A DNA stretch of 64,000 nt, from positions 2,108,001-2,172,000 of the forward strand of contig NC_035794.1 of the NCBI RefSeq assembly GCF_001653235.2, in the 5' to 3' direction. Positions 21,803-33,053 of this stretch are shown here, piece after piece. The position numbers and the translations under genes are program-made. The DNA is from Pochonia chlamydosporia 170. Lineage: Eukaryota > Ascomycota > Sordariomycetes > Hypocreales > Clavicipitaceae. The notes beneath the pieces were generated by a model. That model saw only the letters and a program-made list of their open reading frames with translations, was not told the DNA's origin and did no database searches. Positions within the stretch are counted from its first letter, which is position 1. Each line of letters opens with the position of its first letter.

Positions 21803-23604
21803 TCAATTCAACTGAAATTCCTCTCTCCGTCGTCTAGACAAGAGTTTCAACTTTGGGTTAATGCGTTTCGTTAAACCAATGGCCAGCGATGTCGAATCAT
21901 TATCTGGAGCAAGCTTCCAGTCGTACTTGAGAATAAGATGAGATAGCACAACTTTGCTAAGAACGGCAGCAAAAAATCGCCCGGGACAGGCTTGAGCTCC
22001 ATGCCCAAAAGCCAAGTGCTCTGGGCTTGTATTGACGAGAGGCGCTTTGATGGCCTGCTCCGGATCGTTTCGCATACGATAGAAACGGTACATGTCGTAG
22101 GTGTCTGGAGACTCATAGAAGGCGGCATCCTGCATATGGGGAATATCCACAAACACACGGTCGCCTTTTCGTATTTTTTGTCCATTAGGCAGATTCATAT
22201 CCTGCAAGGCGGCCCGATGCATGCCAACTGGATTCGTGTTAGTTTTGAGAAAACAGTAATAGCAGCATCATGTCAAGGAACGTACAAACACCCGGAGGTT
22301 TCAACCGCAATGATTCCTTAATAGCACTGTCTAAGAGCTTAAGGTTGTTCAAGGCTGACGCTTGGCAGCCGTCACTTCGTAGTTCTGTGATCATTTCGTG
22401 ACGAAGAGGTTCCAAAGTAGACGGATCGCTGGCTAGAAACGTGAGGGTATTGGTAACAAGGGCCGCTGTTGTATGAACAGCAGCAACATTCAGGACCATC
22501 TGTAGCGCGACTGGATCACATGCCAGTTCCTCATTCTCAGAATCAATCCAGTCAACAATGTCGTTGAACGACGGGACCGTGGCCCCAGAATTTCGGGCTC
22601 TTTCGCGAGTCTCGCGACGGGTTTTTATCAGCGGCTCGATGAATTGACGCGCAGCGTGGTAATCGTCGCGAGCCCGTCGAACGATTGGGGAGAATCGCCG
22701 GATAAGCGGGCGGGCAAAGCCGGGAGCCATGTTGATCATGAAAGCAGCGATGACACTGTTGACAGACCAGTCTTTCATGATTTTAAGCCAAGTTTCATTC
22801 CGACATACTTCGTCGCCATCCCAAAACAGACGAGAAATCATGCGCGCAACAACATCGAGAAGACGTTGATGTATCGTCACTTCTTGCCAGTCTGCGTGTA
22901 GTGTCAGTGGTGATTTCGGTCCATATGTGCTGCGTTCAGGTGACATACCAACCCGGCCACCGAAATTGTACTCGATGGCAAAACTAGCTTCGGACGACAT
23001 TTTGACTGGAATTGTATCTACAATAACTTTGTAAGTTGCGATGCCTGTGTGCGTAAGCTTTTCTGAGAGGTTCCTCACTCAAAGATCTTGTCAACCGCTT
23101 GGTGACCAATTTTGGTACTCTCCTGCAAGGATCCGCAATAAGTGTATACGGCTCCAAGCCTGGGGTTTTCCCATCTCCGTCAAATTCCTGCAATCAGTTA
23201 GTCAGAGTTCGGTGTATATACACAGCATAACTCACATCAGCGAAATACTTGGCGAAACTTAGCCTGTGTTCAGTGTTGAGTACTTCTGCATACGAGGGTG
23301 GGAGGACAATGATCTCTCGCGAGTTTGTGAGTAGTCGGAAGGGCTTTCCGGCAGCGGTCTCTCGAGCCCTGTCCAACTCAGTGATGCCGTGGAATAAAAA
23401 CTGGACCTGTTTGATGATGGTGAACTCGTACCACCTTGGGGGATTCGCAAGAGCAAAGTCATTTTTGTGGTTGGGGCCTTTGGGTGTCCGCAGATAGAGA
23501 GCGATACAGGCCAATATAACGACAACCCAGAGACGGCTGGGTGGGAGGTCATGAGCCCAATCGACGATTGAGCCACCCGATGTCATGACTGATTGATGTG
23601 CCAT
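21803..23604 (-). CDS. Cytochrome P450 monooxygenase
   Basis: Five exons (23236..23604, 23079..23187, 22949..23026, 22286..22891, 21803..22227, complement) join in phase to 528 residues. An N-terminal anchor helix (LWVVVILACIALYL) is followed by the conserved CYP core: an I-helix segment AAVHTTAALV with the acid-Thr region altered to HTT, ExxR as KESLRLKP near residue 378, and the haem loop FGHGAQACPGRFFA with its ligand cysteine near 468. It is an ER-anchored haem-thiolate oxygenase that works with a CPR partner. Sequence style (DPCRRVPKLVTKRLT, SFAIEYNFG) resembles fungal secondary-metabolism and detoxification P450s, but no substrate can be named. The third intron (22892-22948, 57 nt) is a multiple of three without a stop. 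Confidence 0.93.
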
Positions 23605-26063
23605 TGAAACGGCGTTATCCAGGCCTACGATATGGCTGATTAACTTCCCATGGTTCCCAAGATGTCACGGTGTCAAGTACAAGGTGGAGTTTTGCGCAAT
23701 TTTCAAGGCGGGAACAGGGAGAGTCCAAGTGTATTATCCAAGAGGACAATAGTGCATGGGGTGTTGGCATTCAAGTCCAACTCCGGTCTGGTGGGTTGTT
23801 CGTTCGTTCAAGAACCGGTCAAAAAAAGCCTCTTCAGCACTTGCATTTGTAAAGCTGTCTCCTTGGAGCTTGAGGCAGGCCCAGACTTCTGGTACATGCA
23901 ACGGGCGCGCTGCAATGCGACAATGTGACGTCAAAAGTCGGCGCAAGCTGTTGTGCGAGGCGAGGCGATGCGACGGGATGCTGTGCAAACAAAAAAGTCG
24001 GTGTTTTGACGATTTTCAACTCCCGATCGATCAACGTACCTATGGCCTCTGAGGAGAGTTTCATTCATCTGGTCCGGGTACCTGGTAGTTTAATTCTTTG
24101 TCGCGTGGCAAAGTGACAGAGAAAGCATGCAATGGAACATTGAGCGAGGGAGGGGGTGGAAGAAAAGTTTAAGAATGTCCTGGTCGGATCCCAAAAGCCT
24201 CCATACCCCTGTCTGGTACAAGAGAAGAACAGAAGGAATGGACAATTACCCAAGTTAGGTGCTTGGCCGCTTCAGATGCTGGACTGAATCAGGCCAGACA
24301 TGACATGACACCAGCACAGGAGACTGGAGGGAGGAGTCAATCCGAACAAATTGCAGACAGGACATTGATTCAAGTTGTGTGCAAGTCAAGTACAGTATGA
24401 AGACCAGACGGCCCGAGGTATCCCGGCCAGTGGCGAGAGGGTCGGACGGTACATGCAGCTCATGGAGATATCCGCACCAAAGGATTAGACTAAAAGAGCA
24501 GGTGCAAAACAAGTCTGGTGGGCAGGCGCGAGTCGCAGCAACACCATCCAACCCAACAGCAGAGATTCACATGGAGGCTCTTGAACATCTGGTACATTGA
24601 AGTCGACGCACATGCTAGCAGAGTATTGACTATTCGCACAACACAGCAGACAGCTAATATGCACGCACACAGCCCAGAGACCACAACGAACTGCATCATC
24701 AATTCCAACTCTGGCTGCAGATGTTGCATGTCAGACCTCTACAATACCAGACAATAATGAAAGCGGGGCCCTACTGTCCTTTAGACTCGGGCTTGCGGGC
24801 GCCGTGGCTGGACGCACGGATGCAACTTTCCACGTGATCGGGTAATTACAGGTACGGGTGGCGCTAGTGAAGAATTCTATTGGTCTTGGAGTTGTGAAAA
24901 GGAAGGAACCAGGTCAAAGGTGCCATTTCATTTTGTGCACTGTGAAAGGGCCGATTCATGTCGTCAGCACCGGTCAAGCTTCTGGTGGTCAATTTCTGGA
25001 CGTCTGGTCTGGTTCGATCCAATATCCACATGCACCTTTCGGCTTTTCACATCTGAATCATGCATGCCGTTGCGATCCAAACGAACAACGGCTGAAAATG
25101 GAAACAACTCTGACCATTTAGGAATTGGCCGAACCAGATCACGCATGGTGCAGAGCCAACACTCGGCCGAGTAGCGCCAGGGACGGGGCCGAATGGCAGC
25201 CATCAAATCGATGTGCTGATTGATGCCCTGTTGCCGCTGCCCAGCCCAGCCGCCACCAGCACTTGAGTTGACCACACCGAGGCTGGCACTGGACTTGCAG
25301 TGTGACTTCGACTGGGATGAAGCAAAACGCCTCCCTTGCACAGCTTCACGCCGACCGTGTACAACATCGCTTTGATGCACTCAATCACGCATCGGTCCTC
25401 CCATTGATAAACGAGATGCTGCAGCTTGTAACATGGCCGAATGAGCGATTCAGCATGCTATTGTCCGAATTCAGGGGCAACGCATCCGTGACTGGTACAG
25501 CAACAACCCACAGACTACCATTCCGACATTCCGGCATTCATCATACGTATATCAGGTTACGCAGCATCCTATTGCAAGCAGGGAAATTCTTCGCGCGCCG
25601 AATGCAGTCTGTTATTCTGCTCATTCAGCTCAAATGCAGTCCGACGCACACGTAAGACGCCATTCCATTTCCCGTCATCATTTCCATCATCAACAAAGGC
25701 GTTGCAACCACCCATCGCCTTGACCGGGGGCCACGACAAATATAATTGTCTACATCGATGTTGCATTGTCTCGGCTAGCTACTTATTTGTGTCTACTCCG
25801 TCGATAAATGCAAATCAATACTCTCGTGTCATCTTGTGTCACAATCTGGTTGCTATATGCAGCCTGCAGGGCTGTCACATCGGCAATGCAGGTGACAAGG
25901 ACAAGGTGTCTTGCCACACGGACGCAGGCTCGCAACGTATTTCGCATCCGCAACTTCGGCTTCATCCGACCCTCAGCCGTAAAACGATAATTGGGCAACC
26001 AAGCGCTTGGGCTCATACTTCAGAATCCTGCAAGCCATGGCCTGATCCCTCCCACACAAAGTC
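23605..26063. other. Long gene-free stretch with recurrent CCAGAC/GTCTGG words
   Basis: These 2.46 kb lie between the P450 start and the DUF3500 stop. Open frames are short and overlap on both strands, with no domain or splice pattern. The hexamer CCAGAC or its complement recurs (for example near 24404, 24747 and, twice in tandem as GTCTGG-TCTGG, near 25002). I see no transposon ends, tRNA or pseudogene. Confidence 0.4.
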
Positions 26064-27400
26064 CTATTCTACCCCAGGAAGAAGTGGTCGAAGCGCCATA
26101 CCATAATCGCCGCCATTCGGCGTCCTCAACAAGGTATGAACGTGAAACTTGGCAGGCTCACTATTTGCCAGAAACACGCCGGAATGATGGTCAAACTCAA
26201 GAATGACAACTGGGCTTTGTATCCGGTAGTAAAACGCATCCTCGTCTGCAAATCCGCCTATCCAACAAAAATAGGTTTTCTCGTACCAAGCCTTAATCTG
26301 CGCAAGACGATAAGCTCGAGCCTTCTCGGGAAGGTATGCCAAGTATTCGAGGACGATTTGATCTACTATTGCCCGTTGTTCTGAGGGTAAAAGTGAGACG
26401 CGAATGCCTTCATACGGCACGATGCGGTTATCGCGATATGCGCCACATAGATGCCTTTGATCGTCATGGTTCCACCGGCCATGAGGCATCGCAGGATCTT
26501 TCATTAGTTTGTATATTTGTGCGCGTGATTGCATATCGGGTGTCATGCTCTGCATCAGTTCAAGACCAAGCTTTTCTTCTCGGTGTAAAATCCTGGTTCC
26601 CTTGTAAGGACCGGAATCAATAAGATTAGGTTCAGCGCCGGTGAACCACGGAGACAGAATCATTTGCCGCCGATAGAAGAATATGCTCAGACAAAGATGA
26701 TGACCGTAGAAAGAGATCCCCCATGGCTGCGTGGTCGATGGCTCGGCTCCAAACATGACAAAGTTGTACGAGTATTCGTTCATGACCGCCGGTGAGTTGA
26801 CTAGCTTCCCAAGAAAGCCATTGATCCGCATCGCCGAGGTTGCCTTTTCGAAACCTTCAGGCGACAGAGTTTCCTTCAAGACATTCATAACTGCTTCACG
26901 CAGTTGGGGGCTAACGTCTGCATCATCCAGTCGAATACCCTTGTCACTCAGCAAAAATTCTGGATTGGACCATGTTCGCCACTCCGGAGAGTCAATATGG
27001 TAGAGTAATTGATGCCGGTGGCTCTCATTGCATAGTTCGAGAACAGCCTTTGCAGCCTGGACGATGCGATCGATGGGAACTCCCTCATCTTGCAAGGTGA
27101 ATAGCCCAGGTCTTATGTTTCCTGCGCAGTGATATGAGGGTTAGGACTGGCACACTACCAGATATCCGAAATATGTGAGCTTCAACGCAAGACTCGGTGC
27201 ATACCATCATTTGTAATGCCCTTAAAGGGCTCGGCAGCTAGCTTCAGCCAGTGTTTATACAATGCATGCAACCATGGAGGATTTTTGTTTTCCTTAAATG
27301 ACTGTGCATATTCACGGCAACTTTGTTGTTTCATGGAAATAAACCGGTCGATACTGAGGTCCGGAAGGAAGTTCCGGAATGGACCTGGGTCTGCAGACAT
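26064..27400 (-). CDS. DUF3500 family protein
   Basis: Exons 27205..27400 and 26064..27121 (complement) give 417 residues. DUF3500 is recognised by PWGISFYGHHLCLSIFF in the middle and the C-terminal block LEFDHHSGVFLANSEPAKFH followed by HTLLRTPNGGDYG. The His-rich motifs (GHH, DHHSG, FHVHT) suggest metal binding, but the activity is unknown. There is no signal peptide. The family occurs in bacteria and fungi, often near catabolic genes. It is divergently paired, with 451 bases between starts, with an FAH-family gene, suggesting a shared pathway. Confidence 0.9.
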
Positions 27401-27851
27401 TGTTGAACGAGACAGATTTCAAAGGTTTTCCGTGACTGCGTGACTTATGGCAAAAATGCGCAGAGATAACAAATACGAAGAATAGAAATCACTTTGTCAT
27501 TTTATGGCATCCAAGTAGCAGCGGAACTCGAAGGTTTCGACGTTATCGGAACAAACTCTGGGGTAGTGAACCTCCGAACCCCCACTGAGCGTCGGTTCTG
27601 GCAGTGAGTGGGCCAAGATGCGGAGCGGCAAGTCAGTTGTCTCGGAACGGCACACCGGCATCCTATTGGCGGGATGTAAGTAATCGACTGCTGCCCTCGG
27701 TTTCTTCGTTTCTTCATGCCAAGGAATTGAATCTTCTCATATGCCGATCTCGGATATTTATTCAATAGATAATTGGGTACAAATCTGGCACTTGCGTGTA
27801 ACAAGTAATCAAGGGTCGGCTTCTTTATGAACATTAGTTTGCTTCCTGAAA
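27401..27851. promoter_or_regulatory. Divergent promoter between DUF3500 and FAH-family genes
   Basis: These 451 bases separate divergent start codons. Scattered CGG and CCG triplets are present, but no clearly spaced Zn2Cys6 site can be asserted. Confidence 0.4.
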
Positions 27852-29023
27852 ATGTCTTCTTCAAGCTTCAGAAGTAAGACTCACATAGTTTCCCCCATTG
27901 TTAACGCATGGCAAAACACTAATGTTGATTTTAGGGCTTGTTCGATTTGTACCCGTTTCAGACCCCAAGAAGATTCTCCTTGGTCAGCCTATAGATGAAG
28001 ATGTTGATGTTGGCCTTGCTCTTCGAAATGGAGGAGCCGTTGAGGTGGACGTCTTCTCTGGCTCGTCTGTTCTCGATCCTGGCCATGCAACTGGTCATGT
28101 AGCTACCATAAAAAGGTTGCTATCTCCAGTTGCAGCCCATGAGGTTGGCACTATTCGCTGTATTGGACTGAATGTAAGTGTATGGTTTCCCAGCAGAGAA
28201 CATGGTAGCTAAGTGCAGCGAATTAGTACAAGCAGCATGCAAAGGAGGTTGGACTTCAAATACCAGAAGTGCCCAGCGTATTTCTGTATGCTATCTCCCG
28301 AATATCCAGTCCCGTAATGTACATAATTATTAATCAACATCAGAAAACCGTGTACTGCTCTTGGGGATCCTTGGCCCTCGCCCACTCCCTTGCCAAAACT
28401 CACGCAGAAGGATGATTGTGGCGATTACGAAGCTGAGCTTGCCATCGTACTAGGCAAGAGAGCTAAGAACGTGTCCAAAGAGGAAGCGATGGACTACGTA
28501 CTCGGCTACACAGCCTGTAATGATGTGTCCAGCAGAACGAGCCAATTTGCACAATCCCAATGGTCCTTCTCGAAAGGATTTGACGGTTCATGTCCACTTG
28601 GTAAGTGGATATCCTCAACTTTACAACATTGAACGCTTGATTGAGTTAAGACAATGTAGGTCCAGTACTGGTTTCTACGTCAGTTATTGAGGACCCATCA
28701 ACCCTTCGGATTCGTGGTTTCAAAAACAAGGAATTGCTGCAAGACTGTGGAACAGAGTAAGTGCCATTTGATAGTTCCGCCAGAAACATGGTTCTAACAC
28801 GCTTTACGCCGGTAGTGACCTCATCTTCGGCATAGCTGAGCTTGTTAGCTTTTTGTCGCAAGGTACAACTCTTCCGGCTGGAACGGTCATAATCACCGGT
28901 ACGCCTGCAGGAGTCGGCGTTGGACGGCAGCCAAAGGTGACAATTAGGCACGGAGACGAGTTCTCGGTAGAGATATTGCCACGTATAGGCACTTTGGTGA
29001 GTGTATTTGAGAATGAGGTCTAG
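27852..29023 (+). CDS. Fumarylacetoacetate hydrolase-family protein
   Basis: Six exons (27852..27873, 27935..28173, 28227..28285, 28344..28600, 28660..28756, 28816..29023) give 293 residues; the first exon is only 22 nt. The FAH fold is shown by IRCIGLNYKQHAKEVGL, VPSVFLKPCTALGDPW, the metal-ligand motif CGDYEAELAIVLGK, DYVLGYTACNDVSSR, SFSKGFDGSCPLGP and the C-terminal VIITGTPAGVGVG. The family includes fumarylpyruvate hydrolase, 2-hydroxyhepta-2,4-diene-1,7-dioate isomerase/OPET decarboxylase and oxaloacetate decarboxylase, acting late in aromatic ring catabolism. With a salicylate hydroxylase-like enzyme 8 kb away this hints at an aromatic degradation route, but the true substrate is unknown. 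The splice sites were chosen to restore conserved motifs. Confidence 0.9.
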
Positions 29024-30161
29024 TTTGCCGAACGGGAATGATGCTATCCGAAGCTGCCGCCTGCGCTTTAGCAACTTGGTTCCGGCAAAAGTAGAGAGAG
29101 CATCTGTCAGGTCAACTAGCTCAGAGCTGGCAATTCATAACTAGCCAATCGGAGATAATGAGTCCTTGAACATTTTGGCTAGGTCCCAGACGACATGATT
29201 GTAACGTTGTTGCCTGTCGCCACCTGTCTCTCAGCCTTTGATATTTGGTTACCTCCCTCAAGTTCCGTTCGCCACAGCTCGACAAACAAAACTCGCACAC
29301 ACGCTACAGAATCATAGAGCAAGAACAGTTTGATACAATCATGTGTATCAACCCATCTCATCGTTACAACCCGTATCTTCATGACGCATCTTGTTGTGCC
29401 GGCCCCGACCTACGCGCATCTTTTGACTGACTTTGACTGGGGTTCGCTTAGAATTTCCCCAGGTTTCCTGCACTAATACAGACCTGTGTTTCAGCGGGAT
29501 GCAGGCATTTTAATATCCACCAACTACAAGGAGCCCCCTTCTCCCTTTCAGACCTTCAATTTAGATTAGACGCCGAAACTAGCAGTGACAAGATGCATCA
29601 ACCCCTGTCCAAGGCTTGTTGAACTTAGCCTATGCTGTCCCCATGCGGGGTTGCCACCGGCAGATCGTTGGAGAAGGGCAAAAAGCCAAGTTTGCTCCAA
29701 TCTGACGCTAACTTGCTTCATCCACAGCCCTACTATCTGCTTTGACTTTCGAGTTTCCCAATTCAACTGACCAGTCCGGCAATAGACGGGATACTTCACC
29801 GGATTAGTATTGTAAACGTTGACTTTCCACCAATGGCGGCCGATTTTGCGATATTCACAGGATATGTTTTTGCATAGTCCAGATGAACTGTTGCTTGCGA
29901 AGAAAACAAAGCCAACATTTGTCGCTTGTGTCAATGAGGTGGCGTCAATATTCATGCGTTGTGCATAATTCGGCAATTATTTTGGCGGAGGCTCTGTGTC
30001 CAAGTTATGCCGGCCTTGGCCGAACAACACCAAACAGACCTCTACCGAGCATCTTATATAAATTGCGGTTGATTTCTCGATAGATCTTACGATAGCATCT
30101 CATCAAACCACCTCCCTCTCTCAAGTATCACAAATTGCAACAAGTTGATTGCTATTCCAAA
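29024..30161. promoter_or_regulatory. Intergenic and upstream region of the chitosanase-lyase gene
   Basis: No gene is supported; a 136-codon minus-strand frame lacks protein character. The right part is the promoter, with a CT-rich stretch just before the start codon as is common for highly expressed fungal genes. Confidence 0.4.
30055..30062 (+). promoter_or_regulatory. TATA box of the chitosanase-lyase gene
   Basis: A perfect TATATAAA lies 100 bases upstream of the ATG at 30162 and is followed by a CT-rich leader, the usual arrangement for inducible secreted enzyme genes. Confidence 0.6.
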
Positions 30162-31816
30162 ATGCACGGCATTATCAAACCGCTGGTTGTGTCGAGCTTG
30201 CTCGCAGCTCCAGTTCTCGCTGGAGATGTTCCTGCCAATATCAGGTCTCTGTATAACTCTATCAGATCAAAAGGCTCTTGCTCCAACATTCTCAAGGGAG
30301 GCTTCTACAGTCAGGAAAAAGACTCCAAAGGTAAGTGATACCACTGTTTTCTCGGGTACTTTTCAACACTAACCATCGCGTTGTAAATAGATTTCTGCTA
30401 CTGTGGTGACCGACTTACCTCTGATGGAATTATCTATCTCCAGGGAACAAAGGGAAACCTTGTCAACATGGATATTGACTGCGACGGTGCCCTTGGAGAA
30501 GGGGACGGCAGTTGCGACAGCTCCACTGATACCCAGGGTCAGACAACCTTTGGCGATACTGTTGCAAGCTACAACAAGGGCGTTGATGATCTGAATGCCT
30601 ACATTCACTCGTTTGTGGTTCTGGGCAACGAGGGCAAGAAGAAGGGTTATGTCGAGTTTGACCCTCAGTCCGTTGGTGTTGAACCGCTTTCTATTGTGGC
30701 TGTTGTGTGCGGTGACAAGATGGTAAGTTTCTGACTTGACTCTGGACTTCAAAAACAATACAGCTGAATTTTTACTAGTTTTACGGTGTCTGGGGCGATA
30801 CCAATGGCGATGATGGCCCACCTCTTATCGGTGAGGTTTCTCAATCACTCGGCCATGCTTGCTACGGCAATGCCGTTAATGGCAACGAGGCTCACGACGA
30901 GAACGATGTGCTTTACATTGCTTTCACTGGCCAGGGCGCTGTTCCAGGAGCAAACGGAGCCAAATGGAATGCCAAGAGCTTCTCCGAGTTTGAATCATCT
31001 CTACACGCCCAGGGTGACCGCCTTGTTGCAAAGATTGGCGGCGGCGGTTCCACGCCCACAAAGACAACATCAACCAAGACATCATCAACCGCAACCGCCA
31101 CATCGACCCCTGGCGGTGGCAACACTGGTCCTCTGAATCCGAACTGCGCTCCTGGTGGCAACTTTGACTTGGGCTACTTCAACCTTCAGCTTCCCGTCGG
31201 CGGCCCAGATATCATCAAGAGCAAGCAGCTTCAAGGCTGCAACGGCTATACAGGAGCCACCTTCTTTACCGACAAGTCTACCGGCGAGATGGTCCTGACA
31301 GCCCCAGGAAACCCAGATTTGACCGGATGCGCAACCACTTCCGGCAGCTCGCACTGCCGAACGGAACTTCGAGAGGTCGTCAAGAGCAGCGGTGCCAACG
31401 CCGCCTGGTCCCCCAAGGGCACCAACACCTTGACCGTGACTATGAAGGTGGTCAAGTCAGACGATGGAACACACGGAACTGCCATTGGACAAGTCTTCGC
31501 CAGCGAAGCCAGCAAGCCCTTGGCAGAAATGTACTACAGTCCCTCTGGTGATATCGTTGTTGGTGTCAAGCCCGATGCCGACAGCAACCAGGTCGTCACG
31601 AAGCTGGGCAATGTACCCATCGGCACCAAGTTCACCTACGTCCTGAACTACTCCAACAACAAGTTGAGCATTTCCATCAACGGAAAGTCAACCTCGTTGA
31701 GCACCTTTAGCTGGGACTCGCCTGCGTGCTACTTCAAGGCTGGTAACTATAACCAGGGCGAGTCCGCCGCCAGCTCTGAGGTGCGAATTTCGGCCCTCAA
31801 CGTTGTCCACTCCTAG
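30162..31816 (+). CDS. Secreted GH75 chitosanase fused to a PL7-like polysaccharide lyase domain
   Basis: Exons 30162..30330, 30391..30722 and 30779..31816 give 512 residues. Residues 1-20 are a signal peptide. Residues about 25-245 are a GH75 endo-chitosanase domain (DFCYCGD, MDIDCDGALG, AYIHSFVVLGN, FYGVWGDTNGDDG, LIGEVSQSLG, ENDVLYIAF), with likely catalytic Asp174 and Glu186. A Gly/Thr/Lys/Ser linker (about 253-288) leads to a jelly-roll domain resembling alginate lyase 2 (PF08787, PL7), with RTELRE at 361-366 and YFKAGNYNQ at 485-493. The PL7 QIH motif is replaced by GQVF at 404-407, so the usual histidine is missing. The protein should be exported and cut chitosan; the second domain may cut or bind a uronan. 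PL20-like glucuronan lyase is an alternative assignment for the second domain. Confidence 0.88.
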
Positions 31817-32333
31817 ATTTGCCGCAAGGTTCAAAAACCGAAACTGGAAGTGAGGTTTTCAATTGGTGCGGTGAATTGTGTGGATGAGAGAAATGAGGAG
31901 GACGTGTTAAATGAAAATGGCAGACTCATTTCTTAGTTTGTTTCTCGAGGCAACAGGTTGAACATGCACATTGTGGTCGATACCTGCCTACCCGTATATA
32001 TCTTAACTACGACGTACATAGTAAATGGAAATGTCCCTACATGATTGATGCTTGGAAGGCCTGGGCACATACAAAACATTGTGAGAACACTCGCGGTGAG
32101 ATTGAAGCAAACTCCTTATGATTCAATCAATTCCAATAGTGGTATCAAACTCTTCGAGAAGATATCTAATAATCAATTGTGCGAATTCAACGATGAGCCG
32201 TGCCGCGACAATGGCAGGCGTTTTTGCGAATGCAACCAAAACTCCCAATCCTGCGAAATAGTGCAACTGAACTTTCCGAGTATGCTGAATGTCATACTCC
32301 ATAGTATAACCAACCCGACAAATGATTCTCCCA
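31817..32333. other. Convergent 3' intergenic region
   Basis: No gene is seen between the chitosanase-lyase stop and the end of the F-box-like gene on the other strand. Confidence 0.4.
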
Positions 32334-33053
32334 TTAGAACGAGCTCACGGGGTCGACCTCCCTCCCCTTATGGATGTTGACACGACTCGTCCACACTGGG
32401 ACCGAGCCAAAGTTGTTTGGCTCCGCGATGGCGAGCATCTTGTAGACAGTCATCTGTCGATTTCTCTCCTGCTGGGGCCGTCCATCCTGCGCGACACACT
32501 TGGCGCATTCGAAAAAGATTCCCGCCGTCTCTTCTGAGTTTCTTCCCGTATATGAAACCACCTGTGAGTGAATGGTCTCCCTCTTACCATTGTCAGTTAC
32601 GACCTTGACGCTGTGAACCTTTTTGATCCATTTGAAGCAGGCTGCACAAAGGGCAGCATCAGCTCGAGGCTCCCCCTTGAAATCCAGCGGATAGACGCGC
32701 TTCATCATGGAGAAGGCAAGCTTGTCGCCCATTGGGATGTTGGCAATTTTGCGACTGTACTTCATGCTGGGAACTTGAATTTTGAACTGATTTACAACAT
32801 GTAGCAGGCGACGGCACGAAAGACCAACACAAAGGCGGTCGACGTCATCGTCCATTTCCTCAATGATGCGAAGAGTCAACTCCGGCGGAAGGAGGAGGAC
32901 AGGACAGGATATAAGAGCGTCCTTGTCGATGATGTTTTCAGGAATGACAAACTTGGTGGTGGAGACATTTCTTGCCACCTTGACAGGAGTAACCAGCTTG
33001 CTGGTAGTGAGGGTAGACTTGCTAGTAGCAAGGGTAGATTGAGATTGCGCCAT
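32334..33053 (-). CDS. F-box-like protein
   Basis: A single exon of 239 residues from the ATG at 33053; an earlier ATG at 33188 would add 45 residues of weak character, and the TATA-like element at 33209-33216 suits either start. After a Ser/Thr/Lys-rich N-terminus comes an F-box-like segment: LLLPPELTLRIIEEMDDDVD then RLCVGLSCRRLLHVV. The C-terminal part has cysteines in CAACF and FECAKCV, possibly a small zinc-binding unit of the type often seen after fungal F-boxes. F-box proteins recruit targets to SCF ubiquitin ligases; no target can be named. The protein faces the alpha/beta hydrolase gene divergently. Confidence 0.65.
   Translation of the reverse strand: MAQSQSTLATSKSTLTTSKLVTPVKVARNVSTTKFVIPENIIDKDALISCPVLLLPPELTLRIIEEMDDDVDRLCVGLSCRRLLHVVNQFKIQVPSMKYSRKIANIPMGDKLAFSMMKRVYPLDFKGEPRADAALCAACFKWIKKVHSVKVVTDNGKRETIHSQVVSYTGRNSEETAGIFFECAKCVAQDGRPQQERNRQMTVYKMLAIAEPNNFGSVPVWTSRVNIHKGREVDPVSSF

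Noticed and set aside
27360..27378. Perfect palindrome TCCGGAA-GGAAG-TTCCGGA
   Set aside because: It lies inside the first exon of the DUF3500 gene and encodes ordinary residues; treated as coincidence rather than a regulator site.
29566..29976. Minus-strand 136-codon frame upstream of the chitosanase-lyase gene
   Set aside because: No signal peptide, domain or conserved composition; located in the promoter region.
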